Assembly (NCBI RefSeq): GCF_040954645.1
Contig: NC_092806.1
Span: forward strand, 74,712,141 to 74,776,140
DNA from: Diabrotica undecimpunctata
Lineage: Eukaryota > Arthropoda > Insecta > Coleoptera > Chrysomelidae
DNA: 64,000 bases
Direction: 5' to 3'
The notes below the pieces were generated by a model that searched no databases, had not been told where the DNA came from, and saw nothing but the letters and a program-made list of their open reading frames with translations. The number at the start of each line of letters is the position of its first letter. The stretch's first letter is position 1. Below, piece by piece: positions 54,605 through 64,000 of the stretch. The translations under genes and the position numbers were made by a program.

Positions 54605-57600
54605 AAAAGGAGAAGAAACTTTTGGTTTACCTTTTGGCAATTTCTTAATTCGGTATATTACGTCATTTATTCTCTTTTCATACGGACCTTTCCATTGTCT
54701 TTGCAGTTTAGGAGACAAGCCTCGACGACGTTGTGGATTATAAAGCCAAACAAGATCACCTACTTTAAAGCTTTCATTCTTGCATCGAGAATCATTTTGA
54801 TCTTTCGTTCTATCATTGGCTAACTGGATATGTTTTCGGGCAAGTTTACGAATGTTGTTCATTCTTAACTTCAGGCGATCGACATATTATTATCTTTTAA
54901 CATGTTCTTCGGAAGATGTGCAGCCAAACTCTAGGTCGCTTGTCAAACGAACTTCACGATCCAACATCAGGCAGGTTGGAGTCTGGCCCATTTCATTCCC
55001 AATCTCTGTTATATTCTGATAAACTTTGGACAGGTGTTTATCCATCGTTCTTTTAATCCTCTGGAGTCGAAGTTTTGCGCTTGGTCGGAGTGGATCTCCA
55101 AGGGAACACCAAATCGCCTGAAGAATGCTTTAACCAGTATCTCGGCAACAGTAGCAGCTTCTTAATTTGATATTGCATAGGTCTCAGTCCATTTCATAAA
55201 ATAATCCATAGCTACCAGGATATATTTATTTCCATCGTCCGTCTTTGGAAATGGACCTGCAATGTCAATTTCTACTCTTTCCATGGGACTACCAACATTA
55301 TACTGTTTCATGGGTGTTGTACCAACTGGACCATTACTGGTTGCACACAGTTCACATTTCCGGCATCATCTTCCTACATCATCTTTACAGTTCACCCCAT
55401 AGAACCGTTCTTGAATTTTTTTGCAGAGTCTTCGTAATACCAAAGTTTCCACCTGATGCATCGTCATGCAACTGACACAATACTTCTGAAACTTTACTTT
55501 TAGGTACACTTAACTGAAGTTTACCAGGCAATTCCATTGGCTCCACTAGGACTTCACTTCTGAACTACATGCACTAATGTCTTGTCAAGAAGGTCTCTCA
55601 ATTCTACGCATCCAATTTAATACTCTTTTTATATATGGATCATATGCTTGGGCGCCTTGTAGCTGTTGAGGTTGCAATTGATCATTAATGACGGTGGTTC
55701 GTCTCACAGGGCAAAGTCATTCCTCTAATTAAGACAGTGATTACAATTTGCACTGCATGGCCGTCTCCAAAGGGCATCAGCATTTAAGTGAACTCTTCCA
55801 GCCCTGTGTTCGATCTGTTAATGATATTCTTGTAATCGTTCTAACCGTCTTGCCATCTGACCCTCTGGGTTACGGAATTGTAGGAGCAATTTTAGAGCGG
55901 CGTGATCTGTTCGAAGAAGGAACTTTCTGCTGTACAATTATTTGTGGATATACTCTCAAGACTTCACTACGCCTAGCAATTCTCTCCTGATAATGCAATA
56001 GTTTCTTTCTGGTTTCGACAAGACTTTGCTAAAGTAAACGATGACTTTTTCCTGTCCATCTTGGATTTGGTAGAGAACAGGTCCTATTGTACTGTTTCTG
56101 GCATCGGTATCCAAAACAAATCTTCCAGTTTGTCTTACTTAGCTTAAAATCGGTTCACTGATCAGAGCCATTTGTAGTTGTTTTTTTGGAAAGCTTTTTG
56201 ACACAATCAAGTTTTTGTGTACAATATGTCCCAATTACTTCACTTCTCGTCGACACATATGCCATTTTTTATTCGCTGCCGACAATTGTTAAAAGACTTC
56301 TGTCAGATTGTTGGTATGTTAATCGAAGGATCTTCCTAACACAATTACATCATACAAATAAACCAGGCATGTTTTCCATGTTATACCTCTTAACTGCCTC
56401 CATTATTCTTTCAAATGTAACAGGCGCATTACATAAATTAAAAGGCATCACCGAGAACTGCCAATATTCACTTTTTAGATCGAGGGTGAAGAACCGGAGA
56501 GAGTACGGAAGTGTCGTATATTCTTGGCAAAGAATACCTATCTTTTTTAGTTACCGCATTGAGCTGGCAGTAGTCAATACAAAAACGTGTTGAAGCGTCT
56601 TTCTTCTTTACTAGAACTACTGTTGATGTCCATGGACTGTTTGATGGTTCAATTACCTCTTGTTTGTTCATATATTTGATGATGTCTTCGGTTTCATCTT
56701 TTTTCGCACATGGAAGTCGTCTAGGTTGTTATCTGATTGGCTGAGCGTCTCCAGTATTAATTTTATGCGTTACTATGCTTGTTTTACCTTTATCCTTCTT
56801 ATCAGTGGTAAAAACATCAGCATAGACTTCACTTTTTTTCGTTCAATCGTCATCAAGATCTTGGCACGTTTTAATCACCATCTCAATAAGCTCCTTTAGA
56901 TACGATCCTTTAGACCGATCAAAGTTATTTTACTCAACTTGATAGCAGTGTCCTTTAAATTTATAACCCTTACAGGAACGACATCTCGAACTCTCACCAA
57001 AGCTTTTGCCGTTAGGAACTCAGCATTGTCCACATATTCGACTATCCTTAAACTTCTCTCTCGGCAGTGACCATTAAGTCTGGTCATCACAGAATTTTCT
57101 CACTATTACCGGGTATTGTTACGTCACAAGTAGTTAGTAATCTGATAACATCTTTTTGTCTTTTGTCTCGAAAATCCCATTTTTGACATTCACTACAGCC
57201 TCAACTTTTCTTAGTAAATCCCTCTCCAATATAAACTCGTCGGAGATCTCGGCCACATAACGTTATAAACGTTAATGTTGCATGCGATAATTTAAGATAG
57301 CCTCGTACTACTTCCGGACGGACGTGCAATAGTTCTTGTTGCATCTGTATCTACCAAAAACTATCTACATTTATTATTGATACGACCCTCGATGTACAAG
57401 CTATGGATTCTTTTGGAGGACGTAATGTTAACATTTACAATGGGAGCTTTATTTCTTGAGGTCGGCAGTTGCCCCTTGGTGTCGACATGGTCTAGTTTTT
57501 CGACTGCTGTATCATTTTTTTTCAATTGCGGCGAATGTGGCCTATGTCGCCCTAATTCCAACATCTGGGTTTGCGTCTTTTCGACATCGTGTTACGATCT

Positions 57601-58669
57601 ACTTTTCGTTTTGTTCGTCGCCTTCTTCAATGGTTCTTACTTAATTGCTCCGTGAAGTTTGACTAGCTGTTTCGTATTCCAAGACAATAGCGAGCGCTTC
57701 ATCTAGAATTTTCGCTTTTGCTAATCGTAAAGCTTTCTGATATTCACTTTCTTTCAATCCATTGACGAAGGTATCTACAGCAACTTCTTTGAAATGTTAT
57801 CTGGTGACCCCGGATAAGCCAACCGCACTATACGAGCAACATCTGCTTCAAACTTGCAAATTTTAACTTGCTCATTGAATTCTTATTATTAGTTATGCTT
57901 TGTAGACTTACTGTATATGGGCATCTCCGTAACGTTTGTCTTGTCGAGTGAACAAGGTTTGGTAACATTTTTCTTGACCCCTAGGAGTTGATTTTAGGAT
58001 ATCCGCAGCATCACCTTGTAAAGCAACAGTTAAGGAAACAGCCTTTTCTGGTTCGGTCCAATGATTGGCTGTCGCAATAGCTTCAAATTTTCTAAGGTAT
58101 ATGGGTCAAGAAGACTTCATATCAAATGGTGGCAATTTGAATCTTATCTGATGTGTCGTTTTGTCTCTCGGTGATTTTTCTTTCACTAGAAAATCTAAAA
58201 CTGCTGCATTAACTGGTGGTAGCACTTTCGTATTAGTTCTTATACTCTCTAACCGTTTGTTTCTTTCCTACCTTATCGAATGTTCTAGAAACTTTCTAAG
58301 TTCTCATTGTTCTGTCTACTTGCTTCTTTAAGTATTTGTAAAGTTTCATCGAATATTTTGGAAATGTTTTCAGAAGTTTCCTGAATCATTTGAGAAACAT
58401 TTTCAAAATTCTCGTCGAATCTTCTAGAAACATTTTCGAATCTATCATCTTTCTTTCTAGAAGTTTCCTTAATCATTAAATAAACATTTTTAAATTTCCC
58501 ATTTATTTCCGTTAAAACTGCTCTGCTGACTTAAACTGGAATGTCTCTGGGTCATCTCCATTCCTGTTGAGAATATCCTTAAGTCGTTCTTGAAGGATCT
58601 TCTTGGAGGGTCATCTCGTTCTCCTAGTTGTTCACGTAACTCTTTTACTGATAGTTCGGCAAGCGGCAT
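54605..58669 (-). pseudogene. Ty3/Gypsy copy 2: gag, protease, RT, RNase H, integrase, decayed
   Basis: The same family as 1-3646: 55555 onward aligns with position 1 onward, and the gag start ATG at 58669 (MPLAELSVKELREQ) aligns with copy 1. Blocks on the minus strand: coiled-coil gag (58285-58476), a gag domain with many stops, protease near 57300-57400, RT start [20 protein letters not shown] at 56600-56671, an RNase H region near 56000-56130, and integrase with VEIDIAGPFPKTDDGNKY near 55215-55270 and a SDQAQNF block near 55085-55105. The integrase C-terminal ORF 54557-54862 has SFKVGDLVWLYNPQRRRGL and LQRQWKGPYE. The last codons of that ORF read into the LINE D fragment. Large internal deletions exist (for example the RT near 56200-56500). 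No LTRs were found at either end. Confidence 0.88.
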
Positions 58670-58789
58670 CTTTGGTCAGGCACGCACGTACTAATTAGTA
58701 CGGATTATTTGAACATTATAACAAAATAACATGCATTTTTATAAAATAATACCAACTTAGGAACTCTTGGAAGACGTATTTTTTTGAAC
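58670..58789. other. Short spacer between Gypsy copy 2 and mariner fragment
   Basis: AT-rich, no feature recognised. An LTR would be expected right of the gag start, but no LTR-like end is visible in this short piece. Confidence 0.4.
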
Positions 58790-59290
58790 AAATGATGGCA
58801 ATTTTATACAAATTATTAGAATACGTTTTGTTTGCTGATGAGTGTATCTTTACTGTTCGCGAGTCTGCTGATCGTCAGAATTACCGCTATTGGTCTAGGG
58901 AAAATCCTCACTGGATGAAAGAAGGACATACACAATACCCGGAAAAGGTTAATGCGATGGCAGGAATTGTAGGAGATTATATCATAGGACCCTTTTTCAT
59001 TTATTGCATGATTATTTAGCACTTCTCAAAAATAATGTCACACCAACTTTGGCAAACTTATATCCTGATCCAGCAAACCCACAAGTTCCAGCAAATATTA
59101 TATACTTTCAGCAATATGGAGCACCACCTCATTACCAAATCAATGTTCTGCAGCACCTCAACCGAGTAGTTTAAATCGGTGGAGAGGGATGCGAATATAG
59201 ATGGAATGGCCAGCACGATCTCCTGAAACCCCTCGACTTAGCTGACTTTAAAAGATGAATAATTCCAATTAGATCGGTCACGCTTGAGAA
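58790..59290 (+). pseudogene. DD41D-type mariner-group transposase fragment
   Basis: Plus strand: VLFADECIFTV (first Asp), DRQNYRYWSRENPHWMKEGH, PEKVNAMAGIVGDYIIGPFF, then in shifted frames YFQQYGAPPHYQ (the second Asp replaced by Tyr), a block matching RWIGRRG..EW near 59165-59200, and a PLDLADF end near 59230-59250 in place of SPDLTPLDF. The residues match the transposase at 27556-28668 along the whole stretch, so the two belong to the same family. The N-terminus and TIRs are missing. Confidence 0.8.
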
Positions 59291-59507
59291 GTTGAGTAAC
59301 GTTAAATCTGTCTATATAATTAGAATTCCTCGGTCCATCTTCGGACATAGGCCTCCCCAATCCTTTTCCATTCTTCTTTCATCTTTCTCATCTAGAGCCC
59401 GCGTGCTTCTTGATATCATCTGCCCATCTCATTTGGGGCCTTCCTCTGCTTCGTTTATATTTCCACGGTCTCCAACTTATAAGAATTTTGTTCCATTGGT
59501 CTTCTTT
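59291..59507 (-). pseudogene. LINE G, C-terminal end (left of LINE A copy 2 insertion)
   Basis: Minus strand: QWNKILISWRPWKYKRSRGR, then PQMRWADDIKKHAGS and MKEEWKRIGEAYVRRWTEEF with a stop. This is the ..RWADDI....G..W...A.DR..WK.LEEAYVQQWT C-terminus of RTE-like insect LINEs. It joins LINE G at 60669 in frame when LINE A copy 2 and one TSD copy are removed. Confidence 0.85.
59498..59507. repeat. Left copy of 10-bp TSD of LINE A copy 2
   Basis: GGTCTTCTTT here and at 60659-60668. Confidence 0.9.
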
Positions 59508-60658
59508 GAGTTACAACGTTCAATAAAATCTATGACTCGGGAAAAATCCCAGAGAGCTGGTTAAAATCTACGTTTATTGCTATACCTAAAAAACCTAATG
59601 CAAAAAAATGCGAAGAGCATCGTATTATCAGTCTAATGGGCCACATTCTTAAGACCTTCTTAAAGATAATACACAGAAGAATTTATCAGAAATGCAAGTC
59701 ACACATCTCACGAACGCAGTTTGGATTCAGGGATGCGTTAGGTACAAGAGAAGTCTTGTTCACGGTGCAGAGACGTCAACTGCGATATTTATGTATGCTT
59801 TATCGATTACCAGAAAGCTTTCGACAGAATCAAGCTTATTCTCATAAATGGTGAGCGCCTGAATAACATCAGATATGCAGACGACACCATCCTCTTAGAC
59901 AGTTTAGAAGGTTTACAGACATTAGTAACGCAATTGTGGAGAATCAGTCAAGAATACGGTCTTGATTTTAACATCAAGAAAACAAAGTACATGGTCATCA
60001 GTAAGAAGCATATTTCACCTAGTCAATTACTGGTAGGTCAGCAACAAATACTCCAAATGCCCCGTTACTACTATTTAGGAACCACCATAAACGACCAATG
60101 GGACCACTTAGTTGAGATAAAACAAAGAATTGAAAAAAACCAGGTCAGCATTTGTCAGAATGAGCAAGATATTTAAGAGCCACGACCTACCCTTAAAAAC
60201 GAAAATCCGTTTATTGAGATGCTACGTATTTACAGTGCTGCTCTATGTGGTTGAATCATGGACACTAACCGAGGCATCCATGCCAAGACTCTAAGCGTTT
60301 GAGATGTGGTGTTGTAGACGGATACTGAGGATCTCCTGGGTGCACCGAATAACAAACATTGAGGTTCTACGTCGGACGAATAAAACATGTGAAATTATAT
60401 CCACAGTGAAACAACGCAAGCTAGAATATCTTGGACATATAATGCGAAACGATCATAGATATAACCTGCTGCAACTTATATTACAGGGAAAGGTCCACGG
60501 AAAGAGGGGACCAGGAAGAAGAAGAATATCTTGGCTCCAGAACTTACGAAAATGGTTTTCCTTGACCACTTCAGGACGATTTCGAGATGCGGTCAATAAA
60601 GTTAGAATTGCCATGCTAGTAGCCAGCATCCGTAACGGATAGGCACCACAAGAAGAAA
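59508..60658 (+). mobile_element. LINE A copy 2, inserted into LINE G
   Basis: A 5'-truncated plus-strand LINE with a perfect 10-bp TSD (59498-59507, 60659-60668) and an AAGAAGAAA tail. RT text: FNKIYDSGKIPESW near 59520-59565, ISLMGHILKTFLKIIHRRIY near 59630-59690, HISRTQFGFR, a jump from YQKAFDRI (59810-59835) directly to LNNIRYADDTILLDSL (59858-59905), so motif B is deleted, QEYGLDFNIKKTKYMVIS, YYYLGTTINDQWDHLVEIKQ, and after frameshifts the C-terminal ORF. The same family as 11139-13974. Confidence 0.9.
60304..60642 (+). pseudogene. LINE A copy 2, C-terminal ORF (112 codons)
   Basis: CCRRILRISWVHRITNIEVL, KQRKLEYLGHIMRNDHRY, LQLILQGKVHGKRGPGRRRI and SWLQNLRKWFS to a natural stop. It provides the stretch deleted from LINE A copy 1 near 13700 and so defines that deletion. 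It is separated from the upstream RT part by a stop (CTCTAA near 60290) and a frameshift near 60140. Confidence 0.88.
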
Positions 60659-60668
60659 GGTCTTCTTT
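60659..60668. repeat. Right copy of 10-bp TSD of LINE A copy 2
   Basis: GGTCTTCTTT, identical to 59498-59507. Confidence 0.9.
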
Positions 60669-61870
60669 TTGTCTTATATTGTGTCCGTCAAATCTCCATT
60701 TCAATTTTGCAACTTCTTGTCTAACATCCCTCACTTGTTTTCTCTCTTATCCACTCGTTTCTCTTTTTATCCATTAGTCTTATGTGCAACATTTGTCTTT
60801 CCATCGCTCTTTGAGTTTTTATGATTTTGTCCATGTTTGTGATTGTGATGTCTTCATCTGTATTTGTTATGATTTTGGTCTTGCTGTAATTCATATTAAG
60901 GCCCATTTTTTCAGCTTCTACGTCCAGTTCTTTCATCATTTCAAATAATTCTTCTTTGTTATCCGTTATCAATGCGATGTCATCAGCGTACCTTAGATGG
61001 TTCAAGCGTTGTGCATAAATTTTTATACCTTTTTCTTTCCATTCTAATCTTTTAAAAATATCTTCCAGAGTCTGATTAAAAAGTTTCGGTGATATTATGT
61101 CACCGTCTCACGCCTATATTTATTTGTATTGATTTTGTTCCTTCATATACTTTAATTGTTGTTCTGGCTTCCTTATATATATATTGGCTATTAGTTCCGT
61201 ATATCTGTGGTCAATTCTGCTGTTAATCAAAGAACTTTCACTGCCCAGTGTTCTACACTGTCGAAAGCCTTTTCGAAATCTATGAACGCTATATACAGAG
61301 GAATTTGGTATTCATTTGCTCGTTCTATAAGTATTTTCATACTTAGTAAATGGTCACTTGTGCTGAATTCCTGTCTAAAACCAGCTTGTTCTTTCGACTG
61401 GTATCCGTCGAATTTTGTCGTCAATCGATTGGTTAAAATTTTTGTTAAGAGTTTATACATTACATTAAGAAGTGTTATAGGACGGTAGTTTTTTATATCT
61501 GCTTCATCCCCTTTCTTGTGTAGGATAATGGTTACGGATTCCTTCCAGTTGTTTGGGATTCTTTTTTCTTTTAATATCTTATTAAAAAGGGAATGTAGAA
61601 TATTAATTACCACTTTTCCCCCATATTTCAGCATCTCTGCAGTTATTCCATCTTTTCCAGGCGATTTGTTGTTTTTCATTTCTTTCAATGCCTTCTTTAT
61701 TTCTGATTTGCTAATTTTTGGCTGTAGCTATGAGTTGACTTTTTTTATTTTAGCCTTAAGTTGGTTTTTAATTTCTTCTGGTGGTTCCTTTTTTATTTTA
61801 TATAATTCTGAGTAGAAATGGTAGATTATATTTATGATATCATCTTTAATGTTTGTTTCTACTCTTCTAC
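60669..61870 (-). pseudogene. LINE G (RTE-like), RT part
   Basis: Minus-strand blocks: SELYKIKKEPPEEIKNQLKA near 61760-61810; NKSPGKDGITAEMLKYGG (motif 0), TIILHKKGDEADIKNYRPIT, EQAGFRQEFSTSDHLLSMKI, LYIAFIDFEKAFDSVEHW (motif A) in the ORF 61227-61688; a damaged stretch with the motif B region near 61080-61110; NHLRYADDIALITD (catalytic YADD) in the ORF 60721-61005; then a jump from ITNTDEDITI to TNMDKIIKTQRAMERQ, so the thumb/palm border is deleted; and VAKLKWRFDGHNIRQKED at 60669-60720. It continues at 59507. Closely related to LINE H. The 5' end near 61870 is truncated. Confidence 0.87.
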
Positions 61871-62240
61871 TTAAACAAAATAAAAGATGTTTACATAGAC
61901 ATTATTGCTAGGCCTACTCTTCATAAGACATTTCTCTTCATTTAGACTCGTCATTTATGTCTTAGACATAAATACTCCTCAGTGTCGAGTGACAAGTAGG
62001 CAGATTGAGACCTCAGTGCCGTTTGACGGTTCTTGTATTTATACAGAACAAGATACTGCTACGTCGCGAGTGAGGGGAGTAGGCAGATTGAGACCTCGAA
62101 CTCGAACGGAACCGTATCATTCTTGATAATGGCTCCAAAATTGGTGCCGAAACGTCGAGTTTTCAATTCTCAATGCGGTTCTTCTCGAGAACTTAGTAAT
62201 TTTCATTCATCTGACCGCGGAAATTTATCCCAACATCGAA
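61871..62240. other. Spacer between LINE G and LINE H with a short repeated block
   Basis: Contains AGGCAGATTGAGACCTC twice (61996-62012 and 62081-62097) and the hammerhead-like motif at 62122-62155. Less AT-rich than its surroundings. ORFs here have no recognisable domain. It could be a PLE-derived leader fragment or a SINE-like piece (inference). Confidence 0.45.
62122..62155 (+). ncRNA. Hammerhead-like motif (CTTGATAAT - stem - GCCGAAACGTC)
   Basis: CTTGATAAT, stem GGCNCC/GGTGCC-like (GGCTCCAAAATTGGTGCC), then GAAACGTCGAG. The conserved CTGATGA box is altered to TTGATAA, so if derived from a hammerhead it is probably inactive. The GAAACGTC part equals that at 48892-48902. Confidence 0.35.
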
Positions 62241-62577
62241 CATTTATCGGGCATTATGTCCTGCGAAGCTCCATTTTAATTTGGCAGCATGTTCTCCTGC
62301 GTCTTTTACTTTGGTTTTGCTTCTAATCCATTTGTCTGGTTTTTTGTCTTGATTGCAATTGCATTGATCTTTCCATCGCTCTTTGTGCCTTTTCTATTTT
62401 ATTCATATTAGACTTGGTGAGTGTCCACGTCTGTGAGCCATACGTGAGTATAGAGAGGATACATTGATTGTAAATTCTGGTTTTCATATATTGTTCTCTT
62501 TTAGTTCTTTTCAAGATCCAACGCAGTTTTATTCTTCTGGTAATTTCGGCAGTTTGGTTTTCTTTGTTAACTTTCAT
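62241..62577 (-). pseudogene. LINE H C-terminal part
   Basis: The ORF at 62323-62577 begins at an internal Met just after the stop at 62599: NQTAEITRRIKLRWILKRTK, NQCILSILTYGSQTWTLTKS and KAQRAMERSM, then a frameshift and AAKLKWSFAGHN near 62250-62290 in another frame. The C-terminus breaks off near 62240, about where LINE G reads GHNIRQKED, so the last about 60 residues are missing. Confidence 0.85.
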
Positions 62578-62598
62578 TATCTGTCCCAGGTAGATGTA

Positions 62599-63480
62599 TT
62601 AGCTTACTGTTTCTAAATTTATGTTGTTTAATGTTATTCCTCTAATGTTCGGTGTATTTGTCAATATTTTTGTTTTTTCCAAGTTCATCTTAAGACCTAC
62701 TTTTTCCGAAGCTTGAAATAGTTGCGTCATCATGGTCTGTAGTTCTTCGAAACTTGTAGCGAATATTACAATGTCATCAGCGTATCTCAAATGACTGAGT
62801 TTTCTTCCATTAACATTTATTCCTTTATCTGCCCAGTTAATGTCTTCCAGTCCAAGTGTGAATAGCTTTGGTGAGATAACATCTCCATGGCGAACTCCTC
62901 TGTTGATTGATATAGCTTTGATTTTCGTATCTATTTGTATTTTCATTGTAGCTTTCTTGTAAATATTATGTATGAACATTCTGTATTGGGGCTCTATCCT
63001 GCAGTTGTTCATAGCTCTTTCTATTGCCCAAAGTTCTATGAAGTCGAATGCCTTTTCGTAATCAACGAAGCCAATGTATAAGTTCAAGTGATATTCATTG
63101 GCTTTCTCGATTAGCGTTCTGACTGTAAGAAGATGATCCGCTGTAGTGTAACCCTTGCGGAATCCTGCCTGCTCTACCGGTTGATAGCTATCGAGCGTCG
63201 ACGTTAACCTGTTAGTTATTACCCTCATAAACAGTTTGTACATTTGGGACAGCAGAGACTGCAGGAAGATTGGCCTATAGTTCTTCAGATCTCCCCTATC
63301 TCCTTTTTTGAAGAGAAGTATTGTCAAACTTTCATTCCAACTATCTGGGACTTTTTCTCTGTGAAGATATTCGTTGAAAAAAAAATTCAATTCTTCGAGA
63401 ATAAGTTCACTCCCCTCTTTCAACATTTCTACAAGTATTCCATCTGGACCCGGAACCTTATTGTTCTTTAGTTGTGCCAT
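62599..63480 (-). CDS. LINE H (RTE-like) RT, 293-codon open frame
   Basis: NNKVPGPDGILVEMLKEG (motif 0), LTILLFKKGDRGDLKNYRPI, EQAGFRKGYTTADHLLTVRT, LYIGFVDYEKAFDFIELWAI (motif A), ISINRGVRHGDVISPKLFTL (motif B; Gln of RQGD is His), LSHLRYADDIVIFATS (catalytic YADD) and LKMNLEKTKILTNTPNIR. Ended by TAA at 62599-62601 in the sequence ETVS-stop-YIYLGQ. The next ORF (62323-62577) is in the same frame, so a single nonsense change separates them. The region just after FLQ near 63270 contains a small in-frame insertion relative to LINE G (TLLNVMYK vs LQSLLSQMYK). Confidence 0.92.
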   Translation of the reverse strand: MAQLKNNKVPGPDGILVEMLKEGSELILEELNFFFNEYLHREKVPDSWNESLTILLFKKGDRGDLKNYRPIFLQSLLSQMYKLFMRVITNRLTSTLDSYQPVEQAGFRKGYTTADHLLTVRTLIEKANEYHLNLYIGFVDYEKAFDFIELWAIERAMNNCRIEPQYRMFIHNIYKKATMKIQIDTKIKAISINRGVRHGDVISPKLFTLGLEDINWADKGINVNGRKLSHLRYADDIVIFATSFEELQTMMTQLFQASEKVGLKMNLEKTKILTNTPNIRGITLNNINLETVS

Positions 63481-63499
63481 AGCTTGTTTTATTTCGAAG

Positions 63500-64000
63500 G
63501 ATTCTATGTTAGGGAGTATTTCTGAGTTGACATTCGTTATCTTTCTCTTAAGATCTTCCTTTGCAGTGTTATCTGGGTTCTTGTTTGAGGAATATAATAT
63601 AAATCACGGTAAAATGTTTGAGTAACTTTTAGGATTTCGTTCTTTTCTTTTATTTCTTTTCCATCTTTATCCTTTAATGAGATTATTATAGGCTTTCCTA
63701 AGTTTGACCTTAAGCATTTCAGGCCTCGGTTCTTTTCTATTATTTTTTCTAGCTTGTTTTCATTGTACATCCTTAAATCTTCCTTTGCTCCTTGCTTTAT
63801 TTCTTCATTCAATTCTTTGAAGCCATCGCTGTTTCGCTTTCCTTCGCTTAGAAATGTGCGTCTCTTTTCCATCAACCATTTTGTTCCATCACTTTTCTGT
63901 CTTTTTTATTTTTCGTTTTCTTTGCAACAGTCAGTCCTGCTTTCAAGAGCTTTTGTTGCATTTCTTTATTAATTGTGTTCATGTCGGAATATTCTTGTTG
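63500..64000 (-). pseudogene. LINE H, endonuclease-RT linker (continues beyond window)
   Basis: The ORF at 63537-63875: MMEKRRTFLSEGKRNSDGF, LNEEIKQGAKEDLRMYNENK, IIEKNRGLKCLRSNLGKPII and a K-rich stretch followed by TQTFYRDLYYIPQT, the conserved linker before RT motif 0 (DG....EI...FY..LY). It is one frameshift from the RT ORF at 63480. Further coding-like text (63876-64000, Lys-rich) indicates that the endonuclease lies to the right of the window. Confidence 0.8.

Overview
This window looks like intergenic nuclear DNA from an arthropod, most probably an insect with a large repeat-rich genome. The evidence is the mixture of Ty3/Gypsy and errantivirus-like fragments, R1-, Jockey-, R2- and RTE-like LINEs, Penelope-like elements (PLEs), Tc1/mariner, pogo-like and hAT DNA transposons, and long (AT)n tracts. 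No host gene with a convincing exon structure is visible. The only sequence resembling a non-mobile gene is a broken macro-domain (ADP-ribose hydrolase type) pseudogene at 51215-51760. The species cannot be named from the sequence alone.

Layout. 1-3650: gag and part of pol of a Ty3/Gypsy element (minus strand). A second, more decayed copy of the same family lies at 54605-58669 and also carries integrase. 3692-5347: R1-like reverse transcriptase (RT) remains with an internal 244-bp tandem duplication. 5350-9540: decayed LINE pieces, including a Jockey-type ORF1. 9549-16250: a stack of LINEs. Host LINE C (minus) was split by LINE A (plus), and LINE A was split by LINE B (plus). Target-site duplications (TSDs) are visible at both levels. 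17525-17807: hAT fragment. 18233-18476: palindrome around (AT)n. 20008-21458: Tc1 element inside a (TA)n tract. 21554-24235: two unrelated LINE remnants, one R2-like with a restriction-like endonuclease domain.

26190-27060: decayed member of an unnamed insect multicopy family. 27194-29090: DD41D mariner-group transposon with about 355-bp terminal inverted repeats (TIRs). 29092-33240: LINE with RNase H, split by a pogo-like transposon (29964-32421). 33640-37640: a long minus-strand LINE (ORF1, endonuclease, RT, RNase H). 37900-42010: errantivirus-like env and pol remnants interrupted by a foldback element and a LINE fragment. 43011-43500: 122-bp tandem repeat. 43594-45245: second foldback element. 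46194-50968: cluster of PLE endonuclease fragments separated by (AT)n tracts, including a nearly perfect 1.6-kb palindrome. 51877-54425: CR1/Jockey-like LINE with an (ATT)n tail. 58790-64000: mariner fragment and two RTE-like LINEs in tandem, one split by a second copy of the LINE A family with a 10-bp TSD.

These sequences do not form a pathway. They record successive insertions, and the order of several can be read from nesting. Almost every coding region carries stops, frameshifts or truncations. The best preserved are LINE B (11293-12431), LINE E (21611-22705) and LINE H (62323-63875).
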